Made by a program: the position numbers and the translations under genes. This document shows, one piece after another, positions 1 through 6,388 of a DNA stretch of 9,309 bases. Source of the DNA: Chloroflexota bacterium (GTDB lineage: Bacteria > Chloroflexota > Dehalococcoidia > JACQGW01); NCBI GenBank assembly GCA_016199325.1, contig JACQGW010000273.1:1-9309 (forward strand), given 5' to 3'. The notes under the pieces were generated by a model. That model saw only the letters and a program-made list of their open reading frames with translations, had not been told where the DNA came from and searched no databases. Numbering within the stretch: position 1 is the stretch's first letter; each line of letters opens with the position of its first letter.

Positions 1-46
1 ACGTCACCTTTCGACAGGCGCTACCCATCAAAACCACTGAGGAGAC

Positions 47-1189
47 ATGAACTTCCCACCATCCGAGTACGATCAGCGCTCCGCACGCCTCCAGGCGGCT
101 CTGGAGCAGCATGGGCTGGACGCGCTTCTGGTGACCCATGAGGCCAACTTCAATTACTTCACCGGCTTTGTCGTCCAGCACAGTTGGGTCAGCTTTACCC
201 GAAACCTCATCGCCGTCCTGCCGCGCGGCCGATCGCCGGTCCTGGTCGTTCCCCAGAGCCTGGCGAGCGAGGCCCGGCGCGAGTCCTGGATCGAGGACGT
301 CGCTCCGCACACGAGCATCGGCTCGGCGCCGGTCGACGTCGTCGCCGAGGTCTGTCGCCGGCTGGGCCTCGCGCAGGCGCGGATCGGCGCCGAGCTCGGC
401 TACGAGCAGCGGCTGAACCTGAGCCACGTCGACTATGAGCGCCTGCGGGCTGCGCTGCCGGCGGCGTCGTTCGCCGACGCGTCGGACGCGATCTGGCAGG
501 TGCGCATGACCAAGTCGGAGGCCGAGATCGACCGCCTGCGCCGCGCCTGCGCTATCACAGACGACGCCTTCGAGCGCATCTTTGCGGAGGCGCGCCCCGG
601 AATGACCGAGCGCCAGATCGCGCGGCGCGTCGGCGAGCTGATGATGGCGGCCGGCGCCGACCGCCCCGGCTGGGTGATGATCACCTCCGGCCGGGGCGAG
701 TACCACCGCACCTTCGGCACGCCGCGTGATCGCGCCGTCCAGCCCGGCGAGATGCTCTGGATGGACCTGGCGGCGATCGTCGACGGCTACTGGTCGGACT
801 TCTGCCGGGCCGGCGTCTTTGGGGGACCGACCGAGGAGCAGCAGGGCCTCCAGGAGGTGGTGTGCCAGGCGACGAGCGCGGGCGTGCAGGCCATCCGGCC
901 TGGGATTCCAGTCTCGGCGGTCGCCGAAGCCGTGAACGGCGAGCTCACCCGCCACGGTCTGACGCCCCACCAGGCCGGGCGCCTCGGCCATGGGCTGGGC
1001 CTCCTGAGCACGGAGCCGCCGAACGTCACCCTGACGGATCAGACGATCCTGGCGCCGGGCATGGTGATCACCGTCGAGCCCGTCGTCATCCGCGAGGACG
1101 GCATCTACCAGGCAGAAGAAGACGTCGTGGTCCGCGCCGACGGGCGTGAGGTCCTTTCGAAGGCGCCGGGCCATCTCCGGCGCCTGTAG
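47..1189 (+). CDS. M24-family metallopeptidase (Xaa-Pro aminopeptidase/dipeptidase-like)
   Basis: A 380-residue cytoplasmic protein with the two-domain layout of the aminopeptidase P/prolidase/creatinase group. Residues about 10-148 form the creatinase-type N-terminal domain, and about 155-372 form the pita-bread catalytic domain. The five expected metal ligands are visible: Asp240 (WMDLAA), Asp251 (SDFCRAG), His315 (GRLGHGLG), Glu344 (ITVEPVV) and Glu358 (AEEDVVV). By family knowledge such enzymes bind two Mn/Zn/Co ions and cleave Xaa-Pro bonds or, in relatives such as ectoine hydrolase, other amide bonds. An oddity is that the second catalytic His, normally seven residues after the His ligand, is Thr322 (LLSTEPP). 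A candidate for the other conserved His is His220. There is no signal peptide. The ATG is preceded by GAGGAG at 39-44, and the protein begins as the family usually does. The substrate is not identifiable; a non-proline amide substrate is possible. Confidence 0.9.
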   Translation: MNFPPSEYDQRSARLQAALEQHGLDALLVTHEANFNYFTGFVVQHSWVSFTRNLIAVLPRGRSPVLVVPQSLASEARRESWIEDVAPHTSIGSAPVDVVAEVCRRLGLAQARIGAELGYEQRLNLSHVDYERLRAALPAASFADASDAIWQVRMTKSEAEIDRLRRACAITDDAFERIFAEARPGMTERQIARRVGELMMAAGADRPGWVMITSGRGEYHRTFGTPRDRAVQPGEMLWMDLAAIVDGYWSDFCRAGVFGGPTEEQQGLQEVVCQATSAGVQAIRPGIPVSAVAEAVNGELTRHGLTPHQAGRLGHGLGLLSTEPPNVTLTDQTILAPGMVITVEPVVIREDGIYQAEEDVVVRADGREVLSKAPGHLRRL

Positions 1190-1233
1190 CAACGATCGCC
1201 CTCCCGCGCCGCAATGCCTCATGAAAACCCGCA

Positions 1234-1257
1234 CGCGGAGGCGCGGAGTTCGCGGAG
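1234..1257. repeat. Short degenerate direct repeat (CGCGGAG x3)
   Basis: The heptamer CGCGGAG occurs three times at 1234-1240, 1242-1248 and 1251-1257, just past the end of the M24 gene. It lies in a 160-bp gap between convergent genes that otherwise holds only the hairpin at 1278-1340. I see no coding role. Confidence 0.5.
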
Positions 1258-1277
1258 CGCGGCCTATCTGGTCTCTC

Positions 1278-1340
1278 GTTTCTGGTTTCTGGTCTGGAGC
1301 TGCGCTGACACTCTCGAACCAGAAACCACAAACCAGAAAC
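1278..1340. repeat. Imperfect inverted repeat between convergent genes
   Basis: GTTTCTGGTTT at 1278-1288 is the exact reverse complement of 1330-1340 (11 bp). GGTTTCTGGT at 1284-1293 also matches the reverse complement of 1318-1327, so each arm is itself a doubled TTTCTGG unit. The transcript could fold into a long stem with a bulge. It sits 10 bp beyond the amidohydrolase stop and about 90 bp beyond the M24 stop, where a bidirectional terminator would lie. No U-tract follows on either strand, so a canonical intrinsic terminator is not supported. A dispersed hairpin repeat is the alternative. Confidence 0.6.
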
Positions 1341-1349
1341 CCTGGACGT

Positions 1350-2579
1350 TCAGCACAGACACTTGCCGACGACTACGGTCCGACCATCCTGGAACACTCG
1401 GCGGACGTGGCGGAGGGTGCCGACGGCGGCGAGGGGATCGCCGTCGACGAGGATCAGGTCGGCGCGCTTGCCCGGCTGGATGGTGCCGATCTCGTGGTCG
1501 AGGCGCATGCTTTCGGCGGCCAGGCCGGTGGCGGCCCGGATCGCCGCCACCGGCGCCATCCCCAGATGCTCGACCATGACTTGCAGGTTCTGGATGAGAC
1601 AGTCGAAGGGTGCCCGCGCTACTCCGGCGTCGGTGCCGGCGGTCATCTTCGTGCCCAGCTCGACCTGGCGGCGGTGAGCGGCCGTGCGGCTCTCGCGCCG
1701 GGCGAGCAGTTGCTTCTGCGCCGGCGTCAGCGAGTCGGACCGGGCGTCGAGCGTGAAGCTGATGCCCGCCGTCGGGTTGACGTAGATGCCCTTGCGGACG
1801 ATCTCCTCGGCGACGGCTTCGTCGAACGCGGTGCCGCCGTCGCCAAGCCAGCTACAGTGCTCCAGCGTCGTCACGCCGGCAGCGACGGCGTTGCGAATGC
1901 CGGCCGTGCCGTGGACGTGCGCGGCGACGGTCCTGCCGAGTCGCCGGGCCTCCTCGACGAGCGCGGCCAGTTGGTCAACCGTGTACTGCGGATGCAGTGG
2001 CATGCTGCCCGGCGTCATGCCGCCGCCCGTCGCCATCACCTTGAAGTAGTCGGCGCCCAGGCGGTGCAGCGTGCGGGCGGCCTTGCGAACCTCGTCGGCG
2101 GAATCGGCCTCCAGCCCCAGCCAGTAACAGTGACCCGCCGTCGTCGTGATCGGCATGCCGGAGGCGACGACGCGCGGGCCCGGCAGCAGGCCGTCACGGA
2201 TGGCATCGCGCAGGGCCAGGACGACGCTGCGGCGTCCGCCGGCATCGCGAACCGTCGTAATGCCCGCCCGCAGCGCGACCTGCGCGTTGCCGGCGGCGCG
2301 CAGGATCATGCGATCGTCGCCCTCGCTCAGCAGGTCCGTCAGGGGATGCTCGCCGGCGCTGAACGCCAGGTGGACGTGGGTGTCGATGAGTCCAGGGAGC
2401 AGCGTCAGCCCGGACGCGTCGATCAGCTCGGCATTCGGCGCAACGCCGGGGATCGGGTCGGCGGCGGCGCGCACGACCTGGATCGTGCCGTCGCGTACCC
2501 AGACCGAGACGTCGTGTTGCGGCGATGCGCCGGTGCCGTCGATCACCGTGCCGGCGCGGATAAGGACCTCGCTTGCCAT
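1350..2579 (-). CDS. Metal-dependent amidohydrolase (imidazolonepropionase / Xaa-Pro dipeptidase-like)
   Basis: A 409-residue cytoplasmic protein of the amidohydrolase superfamily. A small beta-sandwich made from both ends (about 1-58 and 365-405) surrounds a TIM-barrel. Metal-site motifs are in order: HxH at His68/His70 (LIDTHVH), the likely carboxylated Lys180 (DYFKVMATGGG), His221 or His223 (AAHVHG), His241 (LEHCSWL) and Asp317 (TAGTDAG). This set suits the binuclear-zinc branch that includes imidazolonepropionase-like carboxypeptidases and prolidase-like dipeptidases. The length is normal. The start is chosen at 2579 because GAGGAGGGG lies just upstream on this strand and family similarity begins at MASEVLIRAG. 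The reading frame stays open upstream but would run through the promoter. It has its own promoter (2608-2636) and converges with the M24 gene. The exact substrate cannot be told from sequence; an N-acyl-amino-acid or dipeptide amide is a reasonable guess. Confidence 0.9.
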   Translation of the reverse strand: MASEVLIRAGTVIDGTGASPQHDVSVWVRDGTIQVVRAAADPIPGVAPNAELIDASGLTLLPGLIDTHVHLAFSAGEHPLTDLLSEGDDRMILRAAGNAQVALRAGITTVRDAGGRRSVVLALRDAIRDGLLPGPRVVASGMPITTTAGHCYWLGLEADSADEVRKAARTLHRLGADYFKVMATGGGMTPGSMPLHPQYTVDQLAALVEEARRLGRTVAAHVHGTAGIRNAVAAGVTTLEHCSWLGDGGTAFDEAVAEEIVRKGIYVNPTAGISFTLDARSDSLTPAQKQLLARRESRTAAHRRQVELGTKMTAGTDAGVARAPFDCLIQNLQVMVEHLGMAPVAAIRAATGLAAESMRLDHEIGTIQPGKRADLILVDGDPLAAVGTLRHVRRVFQDGRTVVVGKCLC

Positions 2580-2607
2580 GCCTTCCCCTCCTCGATAAGT
2601 CGGCACG

Positions 2608-2636
2608 ACTATAGGGGGACGCCGGCGGGACGTCAA
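2608..2636 (-). promoter_or_regulatory. Sigma70-type promoter for the amidohydrolase gene
   Basis: Read on the - strand: -35 TTGACG (2636-2631), a 17-bp spacer and -10 TATAGT (2613-2608). Transcription should start near 2601, leaving a roughly 20-nt leader that carries the GAGGAGGGG ribosome site before the ATG at 2579. Confidence 0.75.
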
Positions 2637-2652
2637 GCGCGAGACCGCGCAC

Positions 2653-2681
2653 TTGCCACCAGGGCGTCTTGCGGGTAGAAT
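2653..2681 (+). promoter_or_regulatory. Sigma70-type promoter for the Tad-like gene
   Basis: The -35 is TTGCCA (2653-2658), the spacer is 17 bp and the -10 is TAGAAT (2676-2681). The expected start site is near 2688, about 25 nt before the GTG start at 2713. Its -35 lies only 16 bp from the -35 of the divergent amidohydrolase promoter. That gap holds a small inverted repeat, GCGCG/CGCGC (2637-2641 and 2646-2650), which could be an operator but is too short to claim. Confidence 0.7.
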
Positions 2682-2712
2682 CGCCCAGGGAACGTTTTGC
2701 CTCTGGAGACCT

Positions 2713-3633
2713 GTGAGGATCCTTCGTCTGGTTGCCACTTCGGTCGGGCGCTCCGTTGGGGCGCGCGCCGGTCCCGCAGGCGGGTGGGCGGGCCGATACG
2801 GGCAGGCGCTCGTGCTGGTCGCCCTGTCGATGAGCGCGCTCGTGGCGCTGGCCGCGCTCGCCGTCGACGTCGGCGCCCACTTCGCCAATCGTTCGTATCT
2901 GGAGACGATGGCCGACGCCGCGGCGCTCGCCGGGGCACAGGTCCTTGCCGAAACCAGCAATGCCAGCACCGCGGAGCAGACGGCGCTGAACTACGTCATC
3001 ACCAACACGACGAAGGCGGTCGTTCCTCAGCCGCCGCTGGCGACGGCCGGTACGCCGGTCTACGACGGCGGGGGGACGACGCCGGATCATCTCGTCTGGG
3101 GCATCCAGGCCGATGCGACGACCGGCGCCGTCTGGGTGGCGGTTACGAACACCATTCGGTTCTCGTTCGCCCGCATCCTCGGCTTCGAGATCACGCCGGC
3201 GATGGCGCGGGGCATGGCCTACACGACCGGCGGCGCGACGCGACTGACGAGCTGGAAGCCGCTGGCGACGGTGACGGCGACGCCGTGTCTCGTCTCGGTC
3301 TCGGTGTCGGTGCTCATTTCGAACGAGGGCTACTGGTACACGTTCGACACGTCGGCGGCGGGCACCATTGCCGCCCAGTGGACCATCCCGGAGCGGAACA
3401 ACATCAACCTCAGCATCTACGCCGGCAATCCGTTCGCCGGCCAGCCGAACCCGGTTGCCATGAATCCGCCGGGCGGCGACGTGGCGAGCGACAACGGCAG
3501 CGTGACGTCGCTCTCGGTGACGGCTGCCGGACAGCCCGCCGGCCAGTATACCGTCTATTTCTATGACCGTGGCAAGGCGTTCTCGGCCACGAGCGACGGC
3601 GCCCTGACGTTCATGAAGCTGACCTGCCCGTAG
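2713..3633 (+). CDS. TadE/TadG-like single-span envelope protein
   Basis: A 306-residue protein, mostly predicted to lie outside the membrane. A basic N-terminus (1-29) precedes a GQALVLVAL...LAVDVG segment (30-54), one membrane helix typical of the Tad (PF13400-type) pilus-assembly family. NRSYLETMADAAALAGAQ (59-76) is the hallmark that follows that helix. The region 80-185 is not recognised. Residues about 190-305 are rich in Val/Ser/Thr and look like a beta-sandwich, loosely like pre-peptidase C-terminal domains. Cys192 and the near-terminal Cys305 flank that region and could form a disulfide. The GTG at 2713 is chosen because GGAGA (2705-2709) precedes it and a good promoter ends at 2681. 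A TTG further up in frame (2653) is part of the -35 box. No prepilin peptidase, ATPase or Flp pilin gene is present here, so a role in pilus assembly is only inferred. Confidence 0.8.
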   Translation: MRILRLVATSVGRSVGARAGPAGGWAGRYGQALVLVALSMSALVALAALAVDVGAHFANRSYLETMADAAALAGAQVLAETSNASTAEQTALNYVITNTTKAVVPQPPLATAGTPVYDGGGTTPDHLVWGIQADATTGAVWVAVTNTIRFSFARILGFEITPAMARGMAYTTGGATRLTSWKPLATVTATPCLVSVSVSVLISNEGYWYTFDTSAAGTIAAQWTIPERNNINLSIYAGNPFAGQPNPVAMNPPGGDVASDNGSVTSLSVTAAGQPAGQYTVYFYDRGKAFSATSDGALTFMKLTCP

Positions 3634-3663
3634 CGGTGGGTCCATTCGACACTTGGAGGTGAT

Positions 3664-4845
3664 ATGGCCATTCTGACGCGCGTCGCCGGCTCCCCGGTCG
3701 GGGCGCTGCTCCCGCTCTTCATCTTCGTCCACTTCAGCCACCATCTCAACACCGGCATCCTGGCGCCCCTCCTCCCCCTGATCCGGGATGCCTTCCAGCT
3801 CAGCTACTTCCAGGCAGGCTTGCTCGTCTCGGCGTTCACCCTCACCTACGGCGCCAGCCAGGTTCCGCTCGGCCCCGTCGCCGACCGATTCGGCGGGCGG
3901 ATCGTCGTCACTATCGGTCTGCTGGGGGTCGGCCTGGCGACGTTCTTGATCGGCCTCACGGGCGAGTTCGGCCAGTTTCTGATCCTGCTCATCCTCATGG
4001 GCCTCTTCGGCGGCAGCTACCACGCGCCCATGGCGGCGCTGATCGCCGGCTACTGCCCGCCCGCGGTGCGCGGCCGCGTGCTCGGGATGCACACGATCGG
4101 CGGCAGCGCCGGCTTTCTCGTCACGCCAGTGCTGGCCGGCCTGATCGCATCGGCCGCCGGCTGGCGCGGCGCCTACATTACTCTGGCCATTCCGACCATT
4201 CTGAGCGGGCTGGCGTTCTGGCAGTTGACGCGCCAGCGTTCCGCTACGGTCTCAGCGGCCGACAAGAAGCAGGTCGAAAAGGTCGAGGTTCGCTTGCTGC
4301 TGCGCGCCCTCGGCGGCGTCGTCCTGCTCGTCTCGGCGTTCACGATCATCGGCTCCAGCGTCAGCGCGTTCCTCTCCCTCTATCTGGTCGACCGGTTCCG
4401 GCTCGACGTGCCGGTGGCGGCGACGACTGTCGGCCTGATGTTCGGGGCCGGGATCGTCGGCGCACCGCTCGGCGGCACGCTGTCCGACCGGTTTGGCCGC
4501 AAACCGGTGATCGTCGCCTCCCTCGCCGCGACGGGCCCGCTCCTCTTCCTGATGACGCGCCTCGACTGGGGCATCCCCCTCGTCGTGATCGTCGTCCTCG
4601 TGGGTGGCATCATGACGATGCGGATGCCGGTCATGGAGTCGTTCGTGATGGACACCGTGCCCGCGCACCGGCGATCCAGCCTGATGGGCATCTACTACTT
4701 CTTCAACCAGGAGATCGGCGGCATCGCGGCGCCGATGCTGGGGCTCATGATCGACCGGTTCGGCATGCATCCGGCGTTCACCGGGCTGGGCATCGCGGCG
4801 TGCCTGGTGTCGGCCATGGCGCTGCTCGTCCGCAAGCGACTGTAG
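3664..4845 (+). CDS. MFS transporter, 12-TM exporter type (fosmidomycin-resistance-like)
   Basis: A 393-residue inner-membrane protein with about 12 hydrophobic segments in two halves, joined by a charged loop at 190-212 (rich in Lys, Glu and Arg). The major facilitator motif A appears in both halves: GPVADRFGGRI (70-80) and GGTLSDRFGRK (270-280). The N-terminus, with HFSHHLNTGILAPLLPLI (23-40) and a following LSYFQAG, resembles the fosmidomycin-resistance (Fsr-like) and DHA1 drug-exporter groups. Proton-coupled efflux of a small molecule is likely; the substrate is unknown. The start is secure: GGAGGTGAT (3655-3663), a nine-base match to the anti-Shine-Dalgarno sequence, runs into the ATG. 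It follows the Tad-like gene by 30 bp with no hairpin or promoter visible between them, so co-transcription is probable although the two products have no obvious functional link. Confidence 0.9.
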   Translation: MAILTRVAGSPVGALLPLFIFVHFSHHLNTGILAPLLPLIRDAFQLSYFQAGLLVSAFTLTYGASQVPLGPVADRFGGRIVVTIGLLGVGLATFLIGLTGEFGQFLILLILMGLFGGSYHAPMAALIAGYCPPAVRGRVLGMHTIGGSAGFLVTPVLAGLIASAAGWRGAYITLAIPTILSGLAFWQLTRQRSATVSAADKKQVEKVEVRLLLRALGGVVLLVSAFTIIGSSVSAFLSLYLVDRFRLDVPVAATTVGLMFGAGIVGAPLGGTLSDRFGRKPVIVASLAATGPLLFLMTRLDWGIPLVVIVVLVGGIMTMRMPVMESFVMDTVPAHRRSSLMGIYYFFNQEIGGIAAPMLGLMIDRFGMHPAFTGLGIAACLVSAMALLVRKRL

Positions 4846-4872
4846 CGGCGTCGGGGGCCAGCGCCGGCCGGA

Positions 4873-4890
4873 CCCTGAGCTTGCCGAAGG
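4873..4890. repeat. Short dispersed-repeat-like motif
   Basis: The segment CCCTGAGCTTGCCGAAGG resembles the CCTGAGCTTGTCGAAGG motif that I recall as a common dispersed intergenic repeat in many GC-rich bacteria. Only one copy is in this window, so the call rests on recollection and not on repetition seen here. Confidence 0.35.
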
Positions 4891-4944
4891 CACCACCTAT
4901 TGATGCACCGGCCAAGCCACCCGCGGGTCCGGACGCCCCCGTCC

Positions 4945-5026
4945 GTCATGCTGAGCCGCAGCGGAGCATCCCCCTCGGCTTGAAACAGGAATGCCGGAGA
5001 GATGCTTCGCTGCGGCTCAGCATGAC
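4945..5026. repeat. Long palindromic repeat (26-bp arms, 30-nt loop)
   Basis: The left arm 4945-4970 (GTCATGCTGAGCCGCAGC then GGAGCATC) and the right arm 5001-5026 are reverse complements at 25 of 26 positions. They enclose a 30-nt loop (4971-5000). It resembles the GTCATGCTGAGC / GTCATTCTGAGC family of dispersed palindromes found between genes in many environmental bacteria, including Chloroflexota. It could be a REP/MITE-like element and may insulate the MFS and tup transcripts. No transposase or target-site duplication is evident. Confidence 0.85.
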
Positions 5027-5071
5027 AAGAGTCCCCTGAAAAAAGGCTCTCTGGCGCGATTTGAGCACCGA

Positions 5072-5099
5072 ACTCATCACCCATCACTCATCACTCGTT
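5072..5099. repeat. Four-unit 7-nt tandem repeat upstream of the tup promoter
   Basis: The units are ACTCATC, ACCCATC, ACTCATC and ACTCGTT at 5072-5099, ending one base before the -35 box of the regulator promoter. Units two and four are diverged. It could be a simple repeat or an upstream binding site; nothing further supports a function. Confidence 0.6.
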
Positions 5100-5100
5100 C

Positions 5101-5130
5101 TTGACAACCGGATTCCGCCCGTGGTAGAGT
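5101..5130 (+). promoter_or_regulatory. Sigma70-type promoter of the regulator-tup operon
   Basis: The -35 is the perfect consensus TTGACA (5101-5106), the spacer is 18 bp and the -10 is TAGAGT (5125-5130). Transcription should begin near 5137, inside the left arm of the inverted repeat that starts on the last base of the -10. This leaves a leader of about 125 nt before the chosen regulator start. Confidence 0.8.
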
Positions 5131-5164
5131 CCTGTTTGTCCTATGAGGTATAGGACAAACAGGA
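5130..5164. promoter_or_regulatory. Perfect inverted-repeat operator, candidate site for the adjacent GntR regulator
   Basis: The 15-bp arms TCCTGTTTGTCCTAT (5130-5144) and ATAGGACAAACAGGA (5150-5164) are exact reverse complements around the 5-nt spacer GAGGT. The site abuts the -10 box and covers the predicted transcription start, so a bound dimer would block the polymerase. The next gene encodes a GntR winged-helix protein, a family that binds such dyads as dimers and often controls its own promoter. No U-run follows the dyad, which argues against a terminator. That this regulator binds here is inferred from position. Confidence 0.75.
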
Positions 5165-5253
5165 TCTGTCTATGACAACATGGGTATGAGTGCGGAGTCG
5201 AGCTGGGGATCCCGACAAACCTCTATGACGCACGACGCGTGTGCAGCCGAGCC

Positions 5254-5259
5254 GGAGAG
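5254..5259 (+). promoter_or_regulatory. Ribosome-binding site deciding the regulator start
   Basis: GGAGAG lies 4 nt before the ATG at 5264. The in-frame ATGs at 5180, 5186 and 5225 have no comparable purine-rich site, and the residues they would add have no GntR-family counterpart. Confidence 0.65.
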
Positions 5260-5263
5260 CCCG

Positions 5264-6388
5264 ATGAACGTGCAGTTGGACCCGACCAGCGTGGCGCCCA
5301 TCTACGTGCAGATCGGCGAGCAGATCCGCCGGCAGGTCGCTGCCGGCGACCTTCGTCCCGGCGATCGCCTGCCGCCGGTCCGTGATCTGGCCGAGCGATT
5401 GGGCGTCAACGTCAACACCGTGGCGCGTGCCTATGCCGAGCTGGCCCATGACGGCGTGGTGCTGCCCCGCCGTGGCGGCGGCACCGTCATCTCGGCCGGG
5501 GCCGGCGAGCGATTGCGCGCCGAGCGAGCCGCCCGGCTCGTGGATCTGGCCGAAGGCGCCTTTGTGCGGGCTCTGGCCCTTGGCTACACCGCCGACGAGG
5601 TCGAGGGAGCGGTCGCTCTCCAGGCGGCGCGCTGGCGGGCCCGTCCGGCGGCCGCGCTGCCGGTCCTCACCCAGCGCCCGGCCGGGACTCTGGCGTTCGT
5701 CGGCAGCCACGACCTGAGCCTGGAGGCGCTGATCCGCCGCCTGGCCCGTGACCGGCCTCCGATCCGCGTCGAGGCGCGCTACGCCGGCAGTCTCGAAGGG
5801 CTCGTCGCGCTGGTGCGCGGCGAGGCGGAGATCGCCGCCTGCCATCTGCTCGACGAGGAGAGCGGCGAATACAACGCCCCGTTCGTCCGCCGCCTGCTGC
5901 CCGGCCAGCCGATGCTCCTGGTGACGCTGGCACGCCGGCGTCAGGGCCTACTCGTCGCCGGAGGGAATCCCAGGGGCATCGAACGGCTGGCCGACCTGAC
6001 CCGGCCGGACGTCGTGCTGGCCAACCGTCCGCGGGGGTCGGGGACACGGGTTCTCCTGGATTTCCTCCTGCGCCGAGCCGGGATCGATCCCGCCGCCGTG
6101 GCCGGCTATGTCCAGGAATACCCGACCCATCTGGCCGTCGCCGCGGCGGTGGCCCAGCGAGCCGCCGACGCGGGCCTCGGCATTGAGGCGGCGGCCGCGG
6201 CCTACGGCCTCGGCTTCGTGCCGCTCGCCGAGGAGCCCTACGAGCTGGTCATCCCCGCCGCCGCCGGCCGGCGTCCCGACGTGCAGGCGCTTCTGGCGGC
6301 CATCCGCAGCGCCGGCTTCCGCCGTCTGATCGGCGCCATGGCCGGCTACGACGTTTCGACGACCGGAGAGGAGCGGATCGTTGGCTAG
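5264..6388 (+). CDS. GntR-type winged-helix regulator fused to a periplasmic-binding-protein-like sensor domain
   Basis: A 374-residue cytoplasmic one-component regulator. Residues 9-78 are a GntR winged helix: PIYVQIGEQIRRQVAAGDL, then GDRLPPVRDLAERLGVNVNT with the recognition helix near 49-60, and the wing at RRGGGTVI (69-76). Residues 80-125 form a helical linker. Residues about 142-364 resemble the PBP-like (PF12727-type) domain found in molybdate/oxyanion regulators: GTLAFVGSHD (141-150), RGSGTR (257-262) and GLGFVPLAEEPYELVI (315-330). Because this domain is related to substrate-binding proteins and the gene precedes a tungstate importer, I infer that it senses tungstate or molybdate and represses, or otherwise controls, the operon through the dyad at 5130-5164. 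The last 8 nt overlap tupA. The ligand is not proven by sequence, and the ATG at 5180 remains an alternative start. Confidence 0.88.
   Translation: MNVQLDPTSVAPIYVQIGEQIRRQVAAGDLRPGDRLPPVRDLAERLGVNVNTVARAYAELAHDGVVLPRRGGGTVISAGAGERLRAERAARLVDLAEGAFVRALALGYTADEVEGAVALQAARWRARPAAALPVLTQRPAGTLAFVGSHDLSLEALIRRLARDRPPIRVEARYAGSLEGLVALVRGEAEIAACHLLDEESGEYNAPFVRRLLPGQPMLLVTLARRRQGLLVAGGNPRGIERLADLTRPDVVLANRPRGSGTRVLLDFLLRRAGIDPAAVAGYVQEYPTHLAVAAAVAQRAADAGLGIEAAAAAYGLGFVPLAEEPYELVIPAAAGRRPDVQALLAAIRSAGFRRLIGAMAGYDVSTTGEERIVG

Larger units (their letters stand above)
4846..5263. other. Non-coding interval between the MFS gene and the tup operon
   Basis: This 418-bp stretch holds, in order, a short CTGAGCTTGCCGAAGG-type repeat, a long palindromic repeat, a 7-nt tandem repeat, a strong promoter, a perfect inverted-repeat operator and the leader of the regulator gene. 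Each is listed separately. The frames open across it have no family likeness and their content follows the repeats, so I see no gene here. The palindrome may also end transcription of the MFS gene, but no U-tract follows it. Confidence 0.7.

Noticed and set aside
1146..2678. A 510-codon open frame on the + strand
   Set aside because: It is antisense to the amidohydrolase gene, which has all metal-site motifs, a ribosome site and a promoter. The + frame has no recognisable domain and is open because of high GC.
2653..2712. TTG start extending the Tad-like protein by 20 residues
   Set aside because: This TTG is the first codon-like triplet of the -35 box TTGCCA. Transcription is predicted to begin downstream near 2688, and a GTG with a ribosome site follows at 2713.
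2194..4092. A 632-codon open frame on the - strand
   Set aside because: It crosses the divergent promoter region and lies antisense to the Tad-like and MFS genes. Its product is a low-complexity Arg/Asp/Glu-rich sequence without domains.
4945..5026. Insertion sequence
   Set aside because: There is only an 82-bp palindrome with no transposase frame and no clear target-site duplication, so it is listed as a repeat.
5130..5164. Intrinsic terminator or riboswitch in the regulator leader
   Set aside because: No U-tract follows the dyad and the predicted transcription start lies inside its left arm, so the RNA would not contain a full stem. An operator fits better.
5180..5263. Longer N-terminus of the regulator from ATG 5180, 5186 or 5225
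   Set aside because: There is no ribosome site before these codons, the added residues have no GntR-family match, and ATG 5264 has GGAGAG at a suitable distance.
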